Below are positions 8,499 through 14,388 of a DNA stretch of 24,980 nt, piece after piece. A program made the translations under genes and the position numbers. A model generated the notes under the pieces. The model saw only the letters and a program-made list of their open reading frames with translations, did not search any database and was not told where the DNA came from. The stretch is taken from the IMG/VR virus record IMGVR_UViG_3300029787_000304, positions 1-24,980 of that record; one strand, given 5' to 3'. Numbering within the stretch: the stretch's first letter is position 1; each line of letters starts with the position of its first letter. This stretch comes from a virus.

Positions 8499-8509
8499 AA
8501 TTTAATCTC

Positions 8510-9061
8510 CTATATTCCTGCTGTTTGTTTTAGAATGTGCTCATTTAATAGAACTTCCATAACTGCGTTTGCCCCAAATGCATTTTCTGGGGATTCATAA
8601 AGTCCAATTAACTTACATGTTCTTGTTCCTGATGCCATGCTTGAATTAAGTTGAAAACCAGACTGTCCAGTAGTTGTTGAACCTGCGTCAGCTACTACTT
8701 CTGCATTAGAACCGATATCGGTCTGTGCTGGTGAGCCGTCTGATTGAACTTTGTATACAATGTAAGGATCGTCATACACATAAGCTATAATATTTGTACC
8801 TGTTGTGCCTGATGGCCAGTACTCACTAAACTTATAAGAACCATCTGAAGCTGTATAAGACACTCCAGCAAATACACCAATATTATTTTCTTCACCAGCT
8901 GTGTGAGGAGTTATAACCCCATCAGCAGTCAGAATAACTAAATCACCATTAAAGATGTTTTCAGCTAATCCACTAGTAATAGTATATTTGTTTGTTCTTA
9001 TAGGAGAACCAGACATATGCCTAGATGGTACAAAACCAAATGGTGAATCTACGTTTGCCAT
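8510..9061 (-). CDS. Capsid decoration / stabilisation-like protein
   Basis: A 183-aa protein directly upstream of the capsid gene. It opens MANVDSPFGFVPSRHMSGSP and continues with NGDLVILTADGVITPHTAG and NIGVFAGVSYTASDG. This pattern (a small beta-barrel with a G-D-x-V-x-x element) is what I associate with phage head decoration or DUF2190-like proteins. Its stop codon lies within the ribosome binding region of the capsid gene, which couples the two. No catalytic motif is present. The decoration role is inferred from position and fold-like pattern. Confidence 0.6.
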   Translation of the reverse strand: MANVDSPFGFVPSRHMSGSPIRTNKYTITSGLAENIFNGDLVILTADGVITPHTAGEENNIGVFAGVSYTASDGSYKFSEYWPSGTTGTNIIAYVYDDPYIVYKVQSDGSPAQTDIGSNAEVVADAGSTTTGQSGFQLNSSMASGTRTCKLIGLYESPENAFGANAVMEVLLNEHILKQTAGI

Positions 9062-9092
9062 ATTTACCTCTCTATAAAAAAATTAAAAATTG

Positions 9093-9575
9093 TTAATCGT
9101 CCATGACTGATATGTCTCTGCCACGACTAACACTACTTTTTCTTGTCTCCTGAATCGGAATACCACCAGCTCTTTCTGCAGTTCGTAAATCACTGCTTAC
9201 GGACATGTTTTGTTCTATATCTTTTTCTTTGTAATAAGCCTTCATTTGACTGAATTTTTCTTCTGGCATTTCACAAAGTATCATGCCTTCAACACCGATA
9301 CAACCTGCCCACTGACCATGATTCAAAGTAGGCACTGCAAAAGTTCCCACTGTGTCTGATGGTCTTGGTTCCCAACCTGCTCTTTTTCTTTTATAAACAT
9401 TGTCGGGAGTTTCCTTCCCCAGAATCGAGGTAGCTATCCACCTTTGCACCATTCCTGGTCGTGCTGGAGGAGCGTCCAGTAATGATGGTGGTTTCCAGCT
9501 TGTATTGTCACGAGCATTTTGCTCACGAGAATTAGATTGAGTTTCTTGAGCTCTTACGTTTCTTTTTTCTACCAT
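9093..9575 (-). CDS. Conserved phage protein of unknown function beside the scaffold
   Basis: A 160-aa hydrophilic protein. Its start codon overlaps the scaffold stop by one base (TAATG). The N-terminus is polar and probably disordered (VRAQETQSNSREQNARDNTS). It is followed by a conserved-looking block SWKPPSLLDAPPARPGMVQRW, NVYKRKRAGWEPRP and LNHGQWAGCIGVEGMILCEMP. I recall this Pro/Trp-rich block in marine phage proteins next to scaffold and capsid genes, always without assigned function. A head assembly role is likely by position only. Confidence 0.6.
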   Translation of the reverse strand: MVEKRNVRAQETQSNSREQNARDNTSWKPPSLLDAPPARPGMVQRWIATSILGKETPDNVYKRKRAGWEPRPSDTVGTFAVPTLNHGQWAGCIGVEGMILCEMPEEKFSQMKAYYKEKDIEQNMSVSSDLRTAERAGGIPIQETRKSSVSRGRDISVMDD

Positions 9576-10444
9576 TAGGTTCTCTCCTGTTTTTTAAGTT
9601 CTTCTGCATAAGCTTTAATTTGGTCAGGTGTTGTTAAACCTATTTCTCTAGCCATGCGTAATTGCTCCTTTGTCATCTTAACTCTATTGCCTGTTTTCGT
9701 TGACCCACCTGCAGATGGTGCGACTACTGTTTGACTGCTTTTTGGTCTCGTTTTAACTTGCATATCTGGTTTTGATATTAACTCGGGAAATATTTTTTGT
9801 AAACGATTATTTAAAGTTTCATAATATTGGTCAGATTCTTTATCATAACCTTCTAAATCTAATTGAACATCTATAGACCTAGCAGCAGCAGTTTCTCTCT
9901 CATATCCAGAAGAGTTAAACCACTGATTCTTACCCCACCAGTCCATAGCCTTTTTTGGAGCTTGGGGTTGGGCAGCACGACCTACAGTAGGTGATTGAGT
10001 TTTTTGTTGAACAGTTTGTTGCCTTTGAAGTTCTGATACTTTCATTGCTGCACGGATGTCAGCTAATTGTTCTGCATAGTCAACTTGCTTAGCTGTGTCA
10101 CCTTCTTCTATAGCTTTTTGCATCTCTTGCTTTACAGAAACATATCTATCTTCAAACTGCTTTTGAGCCTTTACTGTTTCACCTTGTTCGAGTCTTTCTA
10201 ATCTTTGTTTTAATGCAGTGAGCTCTTGGTCTTTTTCTTCAGCTTTAGCATCAGACTCTTTACGTTGTTGTACTAATTTATTTATTCTACGTTGAACCCT
10301 TTGAGAGTATTCTTCGTCGTCTTCTGTTGGAGTTGCTTCTTGTTTTGTTGGTTGGGGTTCTTCTACTATCTCTGGTTCTTCAGTTTTAGTTTCTTCTATT
10401 TCTACTTCAAGTTCTTCTTGTTCTTTTTCATTTTCCATGGTCAT
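9575..10444 (-). CDS. Capsid scaffolding protein
   Basis: A 289-aa acidic protein. Residues 1-45 are Glu/Pro/Thr-rich and disordered. Residues about 46-145 form a long charged coiled coil (RVQRRINKLVQQRKE, ELTALKQRLERLEQGE). Residues 146-200 are a Gln/Pro linker ending in KKAMDWWGKNQWFNSSGYE. The C-terminus is basic and helical (RVKMTKEQLRMAREIGLT), as expected for the capsid-binding helix of phage scaffolds. The position before the decoration and capsid genes agrees. Translation starts at ATG 10444 with an AAGGA site; a second ATG two codons later is possible. Confidence 0.75.
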   Translation of the reverse strand: MTMENEKEQEELEVEIEETKTEEPEIVEEPQPTKQEATPTEDDEEYSQRVQRRINKLVQQRKESDAKAEEKDQELTALKQRLERLEQGETVKAQKQFEDRYVSVKQEMQKAIEEGDTAKQVDYAEQLADIRAAMKVSELQRQQTVQQKTQSPTVGRAAQPQAPKKAMDWWGKNQWFNSSGYERETAAARSIDVQLDLEGYDKESDQYYETLNNRLQKIFPELISKPDMQVKTRPKSSQTVVAPSAGGSTKTGNRVKMTKEQLRMAREIGLTTPDQIKAYAEELKKQERT

Positions 10445-10465
10445 GAGCCAAGTCCTTTCATTAAG

Positions 10466-10864
10466 TTATGGTAAATAATTTTGTATGTTACATCCTTTAG
10501 GTATAACAGAAGTAATCTCATCATCATTTAAAAGTAATAATTTTACTCTTTCTATGATAAGCTTTTGTCCTGCATATTTCCCAAAGGTAACATGGTCGCC
10601 AACTTTAGCCCAAAGACCACCTTGCCATTCTTTACCTGATGCTCTCTCGCACCATGCTAGAGAACCAATAGCCAATATAATACCATGGGCTGTTAAATAC
10701 TCTTCATTGTCTTGAGATTGTGATGGTAAATAAATGCCACCTGTAGTTTTCTTTTTTGGGGCTTGTGGTTGAATTAAAACTCGCCATCCTGTAGGTTCTG
10801 GTAAGTTTTTAGGAACGTTTGTTTCTGGGTCGTTGTCCCAGTTTGCTGCATGGAGATGAGCCAT
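10466..10864 (-). CDS. GroES-like co-chaperonin (Cpn10)
   Basis: A 132-aa protein with the core features of a 10-kDa chaperonin: PTGWRVLIQPQAP (residues 24-36), the mobile-loop-like segment KKKTTGGIYLPSQ (37-49), GIILAIGSLAWC (61-72), and VGDHVTFGKYAGQKL (88-102). GroES forms a seven-membered lid on GroEL. The GGI-hydrophobic element is the part that contacts GroEL. It is longer than bacterial GroES (about 97 aa), with an extra 24-residue N-terminus and an insertion around 72-87. No GroEL gene is visible, so it would work with host GroEL, as T4 gp31 does. Location just before the scaffold and capsid genes suggests capsid protein folding. Confidence 0.82.
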   Translation of the reverse strand: MAHLHAANWDNDPETNVPKNLPEPTGWRVLIQPQAPKKKTTGGIYLPSQSQDNEEYLTAHGIILAIGSLAWCERASGKEWQGGLWAKVGDHVTFGKYAGQKLIIERVKLLLLNDDEITSVIPKGCNIQNYLP

Positions 10865-10866
10865 GT

Positions 10867-11064
10867 TTATTCATCCTCTCTGTCTAATTGTTTATAAACT
10901 CTATCGATTTCAATGGTGGCTTGTTTTAAGCCTTCAGCAATACCGACAGTCTTTTGATATTGAGCAAAATCACTTATCCTGCCCTCTATCATCTCGTTCG
11001 CTAGATTTTGTCTCTGGCTTTCTAACGTCTTCTTTATCTTCTCCAGTAGGTCTGTTATTGTCAA
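10867..11064 (-). CDS. Small helical phage protein, TTG start
   Basis: A 65-aa protein (MTITDLLEKIKKTLESQRQ...) starting from TTG at 11064 with a well-spaced GAGG site (GCGAGGTGCAACTTG). It is charged and likely two helices. The pattern LLEKIKKTLESQRQNLANEMI then KTVGIAEGLKQATIEIDRVYK resembles small proteins I remember between lysis and head genes in marine phages, with no known function. Its first 95 nt overlap a second frame (10970-11122). It ends 2 nt before the co-chaperonin start. Confidence 0.65.
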   Translation of the reverse strand: MTITDLLEKIKKTLESQRQNLANEMIEGRISDFAQYQKTVGIAEGLKQATIEIDRVYKQLDREDE

Positions 11065-11122
11065 GTTGCACCTCGCTTTTTGAAGAAACTCCAGTTACAT
11101 TAATTGTTACATCATTTTGCAT
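10970..11122 (-). CDS. Small polar protein overlapping the next gene out of frame
   Basis: A 50-codon frame, ATG at 11122 to TGA at 10970, encoding MQNDVTINVTGVSSKSEVQL followed by a highly charged tail (TGEDKEDVRKPETKSSERDD). An AAAGGAG sequence lies about 13 nt before the ATG, slightly far. Most of its 3' half (95 nt) overlaps the start of the 65-aa gene in another frame. Either both are real, as an overlapping pair, or this is only leader sequence. I do not recognise it. Confidence 0.4.
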   Translation of the reverse strand: MQNDVTINVTGVSSKSEVQLDNNRPTGEDKEDVRKPETKSSERDDRGQDK

Positions 11123-11201
11123 TTTTCTTTTTTCTCCTTTTCTTCTTCTTCTTTTTGTTAGGTTTTAAAAGTTTGCTAAACTTTGCTCTAATTAATGTCA
11201 T
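11112..11201 (-). CDS. Possible 29-aa lysine/arginine-rich peptide
   Basis: A short frame, ATG at 11201 to TGA at 11112, encoding MTLIRAKFSKLLKPN followed by a run of Lys and Arg. 16 of 29 residues are Lys or Arg. It fits between the lysozyme stop and the next small frame, which it overlaps by 11 nt. There is no convincing ribosome binding site. Similar very basic mini-proteins occur in the cassette at 13133-14388, which is why I list it. It may be chance translation of an A-rich leader. Confidence 0.3.
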   Translation of the reverse strand: MTLIRAKFSKLLKPNKKKKKKRRKKKNAK

Positions 11202-11232
11202 TTATTATAACCACAATTATTTAAAAGTAAAA

Positions 11233-11697
11233 TTACCATTGGTCAGTTAACATCATTTTACTTAGCCTTTCAGCTCTTGATTTAACTTGCTTTGACCAAG
11301 AAGAGTCTAACATCTCTTTAGAAGCTTTTTCCCAGTTATGGTCTTTTATTGCTCCGAAGAAGTTCGGCCATTTATTAGGATTGAATCTAGTTCTGCCCAT
11401 GTTGAAGAGCATGTCTATAATGACGGCTTGTCTTACTTCACTTAACCCATTAAAAAATACCCAGTTTTTAGCTTCACCTGTTACTCTGTTAATATCGTTG
11501 ACTAGGATAAAATTTATTTCTTCTATACTTAAACCTAGCCCATCACTAGCTACATTCCTACCAACACCAATAGTAGGATGACCAACTAACGTATCACCAG
11601 CTTTAATCTCCTTACCATTAGCATCATCATACACTCTATACTTAACACCTTCATGTAAAGATATTAAGTCTATTAATTTACTTTTAAGATCTGCCAC
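11233..11697 (-). CDS. Endolysin, T4-type lysozyme (GH24 muramidase)
   Basis: A 154-aa protein that hydrolyses the MurNAc-GlcNAc bond of peptidoglycan to release phage from the host. The motif HEGVKYRVYDD (15-25) followed by GHPTIGVGRN (39-48) places the catalytic triad as E16, D25 and T42, corresponding to T4 lysozyme E11, D20 and T26. A later segment RQAVIIDMLFNMGRTRFNPNKW (about 88-109) matches the conserved helix of the family. No signal peptide is seen, so a holin is needed for release; small membrane proteins precede it. The start is GTG at 11697, overlapping the upstream gene by 14 nt, with a GGGAG site. Confidence 0.88.
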   Translation of the reverse strand: MADLKSKLIDLISLHEGVKYRVYDDANGKEIKAGDTLVGHPTIGVGRNVASDGLGLSIEEINFILVNDINRVTGEAKNWVFFNGLSEVRQAVIIDMLFNMGRTRFNPNKWPNFFGAIKDHNWEKASKEMLDSSWSKQVKSRAERLSKMMLTDQW

Positions 11698-12022
11698 CTT
11701 TTACTCTCCCTTTAACATGCTTTTGACTTTTTGGTGGATTCTTTTTAGAACCCTTTTCACCAGACCAAAAAACTTTGTTCGCCCAGAATGCAGCACTTGT
11801 TTTACCTTTTTTAATATTTTTAGCATGCCGTTGTTTAAAGTTTTTACGAGCTTCATCACTATAGTTGTGACCCATTTTTTGGTCGCCAAAGCGAATAATT
11901 TTAATTTTTTCACCATCTTTGATTGCCACTATACCTTTCTTTGTTGGGTGGTTTGGGGTTCGTTTAGGTTTATTTAACCCTTTTAAACCATACTTTTTAA
12001 GTTTAGCTTCTTTATCACTCAC
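11684..12022 (-). CDS. Small basic conserved phage protein
   Basis: The best start is GTG at 12022 (VSDKEAKLKKYGLKG), giving 112 aa, with GGGAAG about 6 nt upstream and an 8-nt overlap with the preceding gene. A longer frame from 12070 would overlap by 56 nt and has no good site. Motifs are KKYGLKGLNKPKRTPNHPTK, KIIRFGDQKMGHNYSDEARKNF and KRHAKNI-like/KGKTSAAFWANKVFW. This combination is familiar from small basic proteins of marine phages and large DNA viruses that are annotated only as domains of unknown function. The basic C-terminus (GSKKNPPKSQKHVKGR) suggests nucleic acid contact. Function is unknown. Confidence 0.7.
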   Translation of the reverse strand: MSDKEAKLKKYGLKGLNKPKRTPNHPTKKGIVAIKDGEKIKIIRFGDQKMGHNYSDEARKNFKQRHAKNIKKGKTSAAFWANKVFWSGEKGSKKNPPKSQKHVKGRVKGGRS

Positions 12023-12218
12023 TCTTCTTCCCACTACCACAGTATAAACCGAACCATGCAGCACCAGCACCTACTACAACACTAACAAAAGCAGATTGTG
12101 CATTGGTTGGGTCTTGAAGTTGCATAAACCACTCTATAACTCTATAAAAAGCTAACCCATATAAAGTTATTAATAGTCTTGGCCATATGCGCCATTTATC
12201 TAAGTTTTCTGGTGTCAT
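12015..12218 (-). CDS. Two-TM membrane protein, holin candidate
   Basis: A 67-aa protein with two hydrophobic segments, about residues 13-32 (PRLLITLYGLAFYRVIEWF) and 41-60 (QSAFVSVVVGAGAAWFGLYC), and a short charged tail GSGKKSE. The N-terminus MTPENLDKWRIWPR is polar. Size, two TM helices and a position just before the lysozyme fit a class II holin, which would permeabilise the inner membrane for the endolysin. I recall close lookalikes in marine phages annotated only as membrane proteins. No clear ribosome binding site is seen. The holin role is inference. Confidence 0.6.
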   Translation of the reverse strand: MTPENLDKWRIWPRLLITLYGLAFYRVIEWFMQLQDPTNAQSAFVSVVVGAGAAWFGLYCGSGKKSE

Positions 12219-12256
12219 GCTATATTTATACTGTTAAAATGTAAATTAAGCAATAA

Positions 12257-12883
12257 TTATTTACTATCATCTATTATCCAATTATCTTTTTCCATTTGAT
12301 AATCTAGATATAATTGAGTGTCTGCATAACCTCTGCCTTCACTCATACAGATAAGAAAATATTTAGGCTCATATAATTTACAAGAAGTTTCATCACCTTC
12401 TACAGGATGGGCTAATACAAACTTTATAGTTATACCTATAGCTACTACAACAAACAACATTATAGCTATTCCTATCATAATCATTCTTATCATATCGTAC
12501 ATTTCCTTTTGTTTTTTTAACTTCTTGGCTTTAGCTTCTTTGATTGCTTGTTTTTGTTTATCTAGTCTTTTTTTACGTTCTTCTAATATAAAAGACCATG
12601 TACCATGACCAAACCTGTGGTCAATTAATTGTTTCATTTCATATAATTGTTCTTGTGCTAGTTTTGCGTCAATAACTTCTTTTGCTACATTTTCTACAGC
12701 AAAGTGGTCTACATTAGCTTTGTCTCTGTCTTTTATTACTTGTTGTTGTCCATTTAAAGCTTTATCTACATGACCAATAATATCACCAATATCTTGAGCT
12801 GTGCCTATATTTGTTTTTATAAAATCTACTGACTTTTTTACTAAGGCTATACCTGTTAAGACTGCTGTTACTGGTTCAACCAT
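12257..12883 (-). CDS. Single-TM protein of the lysis region, unknown function
   Basis: A 208-aa protein with an amphipathic N-terminus (MVEPVTAVLTGIALVKKSVD), a charged helical middle that becomes strongly Lys-rich (ERKKRLDKQKQAIKEAKAKK), one membrane segment at about 132-158 (MIMIGIAIMLFVVVAIGITIKFVLA), and a 50-residue C-terminal domain with two Cys (C168 and C179). The positive-inside rule suggests the long N-terminal part is cytoplasmic and the Cys-containing tail periplasmic. It overlaps the upstream gene by 8 nt. A lysis-associated or spanin-like role is possible by context, but no known spanin motif is present. Confidence 0.6.
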   Translation of the reverse strand: MVEPVTAVLTGIALVKKSVDFIKTNIGTAQDIGDIIGHVDKALNGQQQVIKDRDKANVDHFAVENVAKEVIDAKLAQEQLYEMKQLIDHRFGHGTWSFILEERKKRLDKQKQAIKEAKAKKLKKQKEMYDMIRMIMIGIAIMLFVVVAIGITIKFVLAHPVEGDETSCKLYEPKYFLICMSEGRGYADTQLYLDYQMEKDNWIIDDSK

Positions 12884-13133
12884 TTTGCTTTTCTATCACT
12901 CTATCAAGTTTCTCTTCGATTCTTTGCATGTGGTTTACTAATTGTTTTATATCACCACTTAAATCTTGTTTTTGTTGATAGAGATCTTGCTTATTTGCAT
13001 ATTCCTCTCTAGTTTTATTTAGTAATATTTGTAGTCTTTTAATCTCTGAGAACATTTTATTAAATGCCCAACCTATAGGTAGTACAACTATGCTCAGGAT
13101 TATATTCCAGAACATCATCGGATCTATAGTCAT
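12876..13133 (-). CDS. N-terminal TM plus coiled-coil protein (lysis region)
   Basis: The likely start is ATG at 13133, overlapping the previous stop by one base (TGATG), giving 85 aa; a TTG one codon earlier is less likely. One membrane segment at about 7-27 (MFWNIILSIVVLPIGWAFNKM) is followed by a charged coiled coil from 28 to 82 (EIKRLQILLNKTREEYANKQ, MQRIEEKLDRVIEK). The layout (short N-terminus, TM, coiled coil) resembles i-spanin-type or phage holin-associated proteins near endolysins. No partner o-spanin lipobox is seen nearby. Function is unproven. Confidence 0.6.
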   Translation of the reverse strand: MTIDPMMFWNIILSIVVLPIGWAFNKMFSEIKRLQILLNKTREEYANKQDLYQQKQDLSGDIKQLVNHMQRIEEKLDRVIEKQNG

Positions 13134-13324
13134 CAAACTGTTCCTGCCGTTTGAGACTGTGCTAATACTTTTAAGGTTTGTGTAAAAGATTTATCAAGTT
13201 CTTTTGAAGCCATTGCAAATAACCTCGGAGGGATATCAGTGGCTTTAAATCCTTTACGTTCTAAAAATTTTTTTGCAGCTCTAATTTCTGCTGCTGCCAC
13301 CTTTTTTATTTTTGCTTTTGCCAT
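13133..13324 (-). CDS. Small basic helical protein
   Basis: A 63-aa protein, MAKAKIKKVAAAEIRAAKKF..., from ATG at 13324 with an AAAGG site; it overlaps the preceding small gene by 44 nt. A longer in-frame ATG at 13390 would run 134 nt into that gene through MIIHPTQEQLKKHLS and has weaker support. The protein is Lys/Ala-rich and helical, then less basic (FKATDIPPRLFAMASKELDK). I do not recognise the family. It is the last member of the basic mini-gene cassette before the membrane proteins. Confidence 0.6.
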   Translation of the reverse strand: MAKAKIKKVAAAEIRAAKKFLERKGFKATDIPPRLFAMASKELDKSFTQTLKVLAQSQTAGTV

Positions 13325-13466
13325 TTTTATGTACCTTTTGTATCTCGAAAGATGCTTTTTTAACTGCTCCTGTGTGGGGTGTATAATCACCCTTCATTAA
13401 TTTAAAACCTTTACCTGCTTTCATCCAATGAAAACCTTTGGGTGGTTCAACTGTCTTTTTTACCAT
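13281..13466 (-). CDS. Small basic protein with PKGFHWMKAGKGFKLMKG motif
   Basis: A 61-aa protein beginning MVKKTVEPPKGFHWMKAGKG and continuing FKLMKGDYTPHTGAVKKASF. This dense motif of Gly, Lys and aromatic residues is one I remember from small proteins of phages and some bacteria, with no assigned role. The C-terminus is very basic (KNGKSKNKKGG). It overlaps the zinc-ribbon gene by 20 nt upstream and the 63-aa gene by 44 nt downstream. Its ATG lies within the preceding gene, with TGAGGA about 8 nt upstream as the binding site. It is probably real because the motif does not look like noise. Confidence 0.65.
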   Translation of the reverse strand: MVKKTVEPPKGFHWMKAGKGFKLMKGDYTPHTGAVKKASFEIQKVHKNGKSKNKKGGSSRN

Positions 13467-13620
13467 TTAATTTTTCCTCAAAACAATTTTTACAATAATA
13501 CTTAAATTTCTCATAATGCATAGCTTTATTTGAACAGAAGGAACAAGTTTTGTGCTGTATTAGTTTTTTCCAGTGTGTGCTTGTACCATCTTTCTGGATT
13601 ACTTTTTTAGCCTTTGGCAC
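13447..13620 (-). CDS. Small zinc-ribbon protein, GTG start
   Basis: I translated this frame by hand: GTG at 13620 to TGA at 13447, 57 aa. It reads VPKAKKVIQKDGTSTHWKKL, then IQHKTCSFCSNKAMHYEKFK and YYCKNCFEEKLNGKKDS. Cys 26, 29, 43 and 46 form a CxxC-x13-CxxC zinc-ribbon pattern. The N-terminus is basic. An AAGGA sequence lies about 10 nt before the GTG. It overlaps its neighbours by 14 and 20 nt, as do the other genes of this cassette. A nucleic-acid-binding or protein-protein role is usual for such ribbons; the actual function is unknown. Confidence 0.65.
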   Translation of the reverse strand: MPKAKKVIQKDGTSTHWKKLIQHKTCSFCSNKAMHYEKFKYYCKNCFEEKLNGKKDS

Positions 13621-13741
13621 CTTTCTTTTTCCTTTTAGAAGCCATGATTGCTCTGCCTTGCTTTTCTGCTAAAGCTTTAGTAGGGTAGATTTTACCTTTA
13701 CTACCCCACCTATAGCCACCTTTGACTTTTCTGACTGGCAT
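13607..13741 (-). CDS. 44-aa basic protein with GGYRWGSKGKIYP motif
   Basis: Hand translation from ATG 13741 to TAA 13607 gives MPVRKVKGGYRWGSKGKIYP followed by TKALAEKQGRAIMASKRKKK and GAKG. The motif GGYRWGSKGK followed by a helix with KQGRAI is familiar from very short phage proteins (about 45-60 aa) of unknown role, so I believe this frame is translated. Its ATG overlaps the preceding TAA (TAATG). It may bind nucleic acid given its charge. Confidence 0.68.
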   Translation of the reverse strand: MPVRKVKGGYRWGSKGKIYPTKALAEKQGRAIMASKRKKKGAKG

Positions 13742-13869
13742 TAACTATAAGAAGAAGTTTTCTTCTTTTTCTTTTTACCCTTCATTTTTCTAAGCTTTGC
13801 CATTTTATCTTTCATGGTCATCTTTTTAGTTGTTTTCTTTTTCATTTTCTTTTTTCCGTGGTCCATCAT
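13741..13869 (-). CDS. 42-aa lysine/methionine-rich protein
   Basis: Hand translation from ATG 13869 to TAA 13741 gives MMDHGKKKMKKKTTKKMTMK, then DKMAKLRKMKGKKKKKKTSS and YS. 20 of 42 residues are Lys or Arg and seven are Met. The start overlaps the preceding stop (ATGA) and the stop overlaps the next start (TAATG), which argues for translational coupling. GGAGGT lies about 6 nt before the start. Such an extreme composition suggests DNA or RNA binding, or a charge-neutralising packaged peptide. No homologue is known to me. Confidence 0.55.
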   Translation of the reverse strand: MMDHGKKKMKKKTTKKMTMKDKMAKLRKMKGKKKKKKTSSYS

Positions 13870-14159
13870 TTACCTCCTTTTTTTGTTGATGATGTTTTCT
13901 TTTTCTTACCTTTGTTCTTTCTACGATAAGCTTGTATTTGTTCCCACTGCTTTTTATCAACTTGTCTAGCTTTACCACCTGTCAATACAGAGTTAACTCT
14001 AGCCATAGCCCAAGCTGAAGGTGAGACTCCTGGACGACGACCGCCACTAGCAGCAGCACCTAACCCTTTATTGTAAATAGTAGTTAGAGCACCTAGTGGT
14101 GCGTTGGCTTTTTCTGCTTTATTTTTTAGAGCCTTTTTTTGTTTTGCGTTTATTGCCAT
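13866..14159 (-). CDS. Small basic protein with GRRPGVSPSAWAMARVNS motif
   Basis: A 97-aa protein starting MAINAKQKKALKNKAEKANA. Its centre, GRRPGVSPSAWAMARVNSVL (about residues 40-59), matches a motif of the form G-x-R-P-G-x-x-P-x-x-W-A-x-A-R-V-N-S that I associate with small proteins from marine phages and large DNA viruses. The C-terminus is a Lys-rich tail (RRKNKGKKKKTSS). It overlaps the previous gene by 41 nt. The charged tail suggests nucleic acid binding; no enzyme motif is visible. Confidence 0.65.
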   Translation of the reverse strand: MAINAKQKKALKNKAEKANAPLGALTTIYNKGLGAAASGGRRPGVSPSAWAMARVNSVLTGGKARQVDKKQWEQIQAYRRKNKGKKKKTSSTKKGGK

Positions 14160-14388
14160 ACATTTTCCTAAATTTTTTAGTGTATATAGATTCTTTTGTT
14201 TTCCTTTTTTTACCAGAAGGTGTTTTATCTCCTGGAAGATCTCCTAGAACTTTACCTGATTTACGCATTTTTTCAAGGGCTAATAATCTCTTCTTGCGTT
14301 GTTCACCACTTAACCCAGCCACATACTTAGCTGGTACCATGTAACCTCCTGGAGTTTTTACTTTTTTTACTTTAGGTAGTTTAGCCAC
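14119..14388 (-). CDS. Small basic protein with GYMVPAKYVAGLSGEQRKKR motif
   Basis: An 89-aa protein whose ATG overlaps the stop of the 371-aa gene by one base. The segment GYMVPAKYVAGLSGEQRKKR (14-33), followed by LLALEKMRKSGKVLG and KESIYTKKFRKMYG, is similar in layout to short DUF proteins of viruses in which a V-P-K/A-K-Y-L/V block precedes an R-K-K-Q/R helix and a final F-x-x-x-Y-G. More than a third of the protein is Lys or Arg, and it ends KRKTKKGSKK. It opens the basic mini-gene cassette. Function is unknown. Confidence 0.65.
   Translation of the reverse strand: MAKLPKVKKVKTPGGYMVPAKYVAGLSGEQRKKRLLALEKMRKSGKVLGDLPGDKTPSGKKRKTKESIYTKKFRKMYGNKRKTKKGSKK

Noticed and set aside
11684-12070. 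Longer start for the basic 112-aa protein at 12070
   Set aside because: It would overlap the holin-like gene by 56 nt and lacks a ribosome binding site; GTG at 12022 has a good one.
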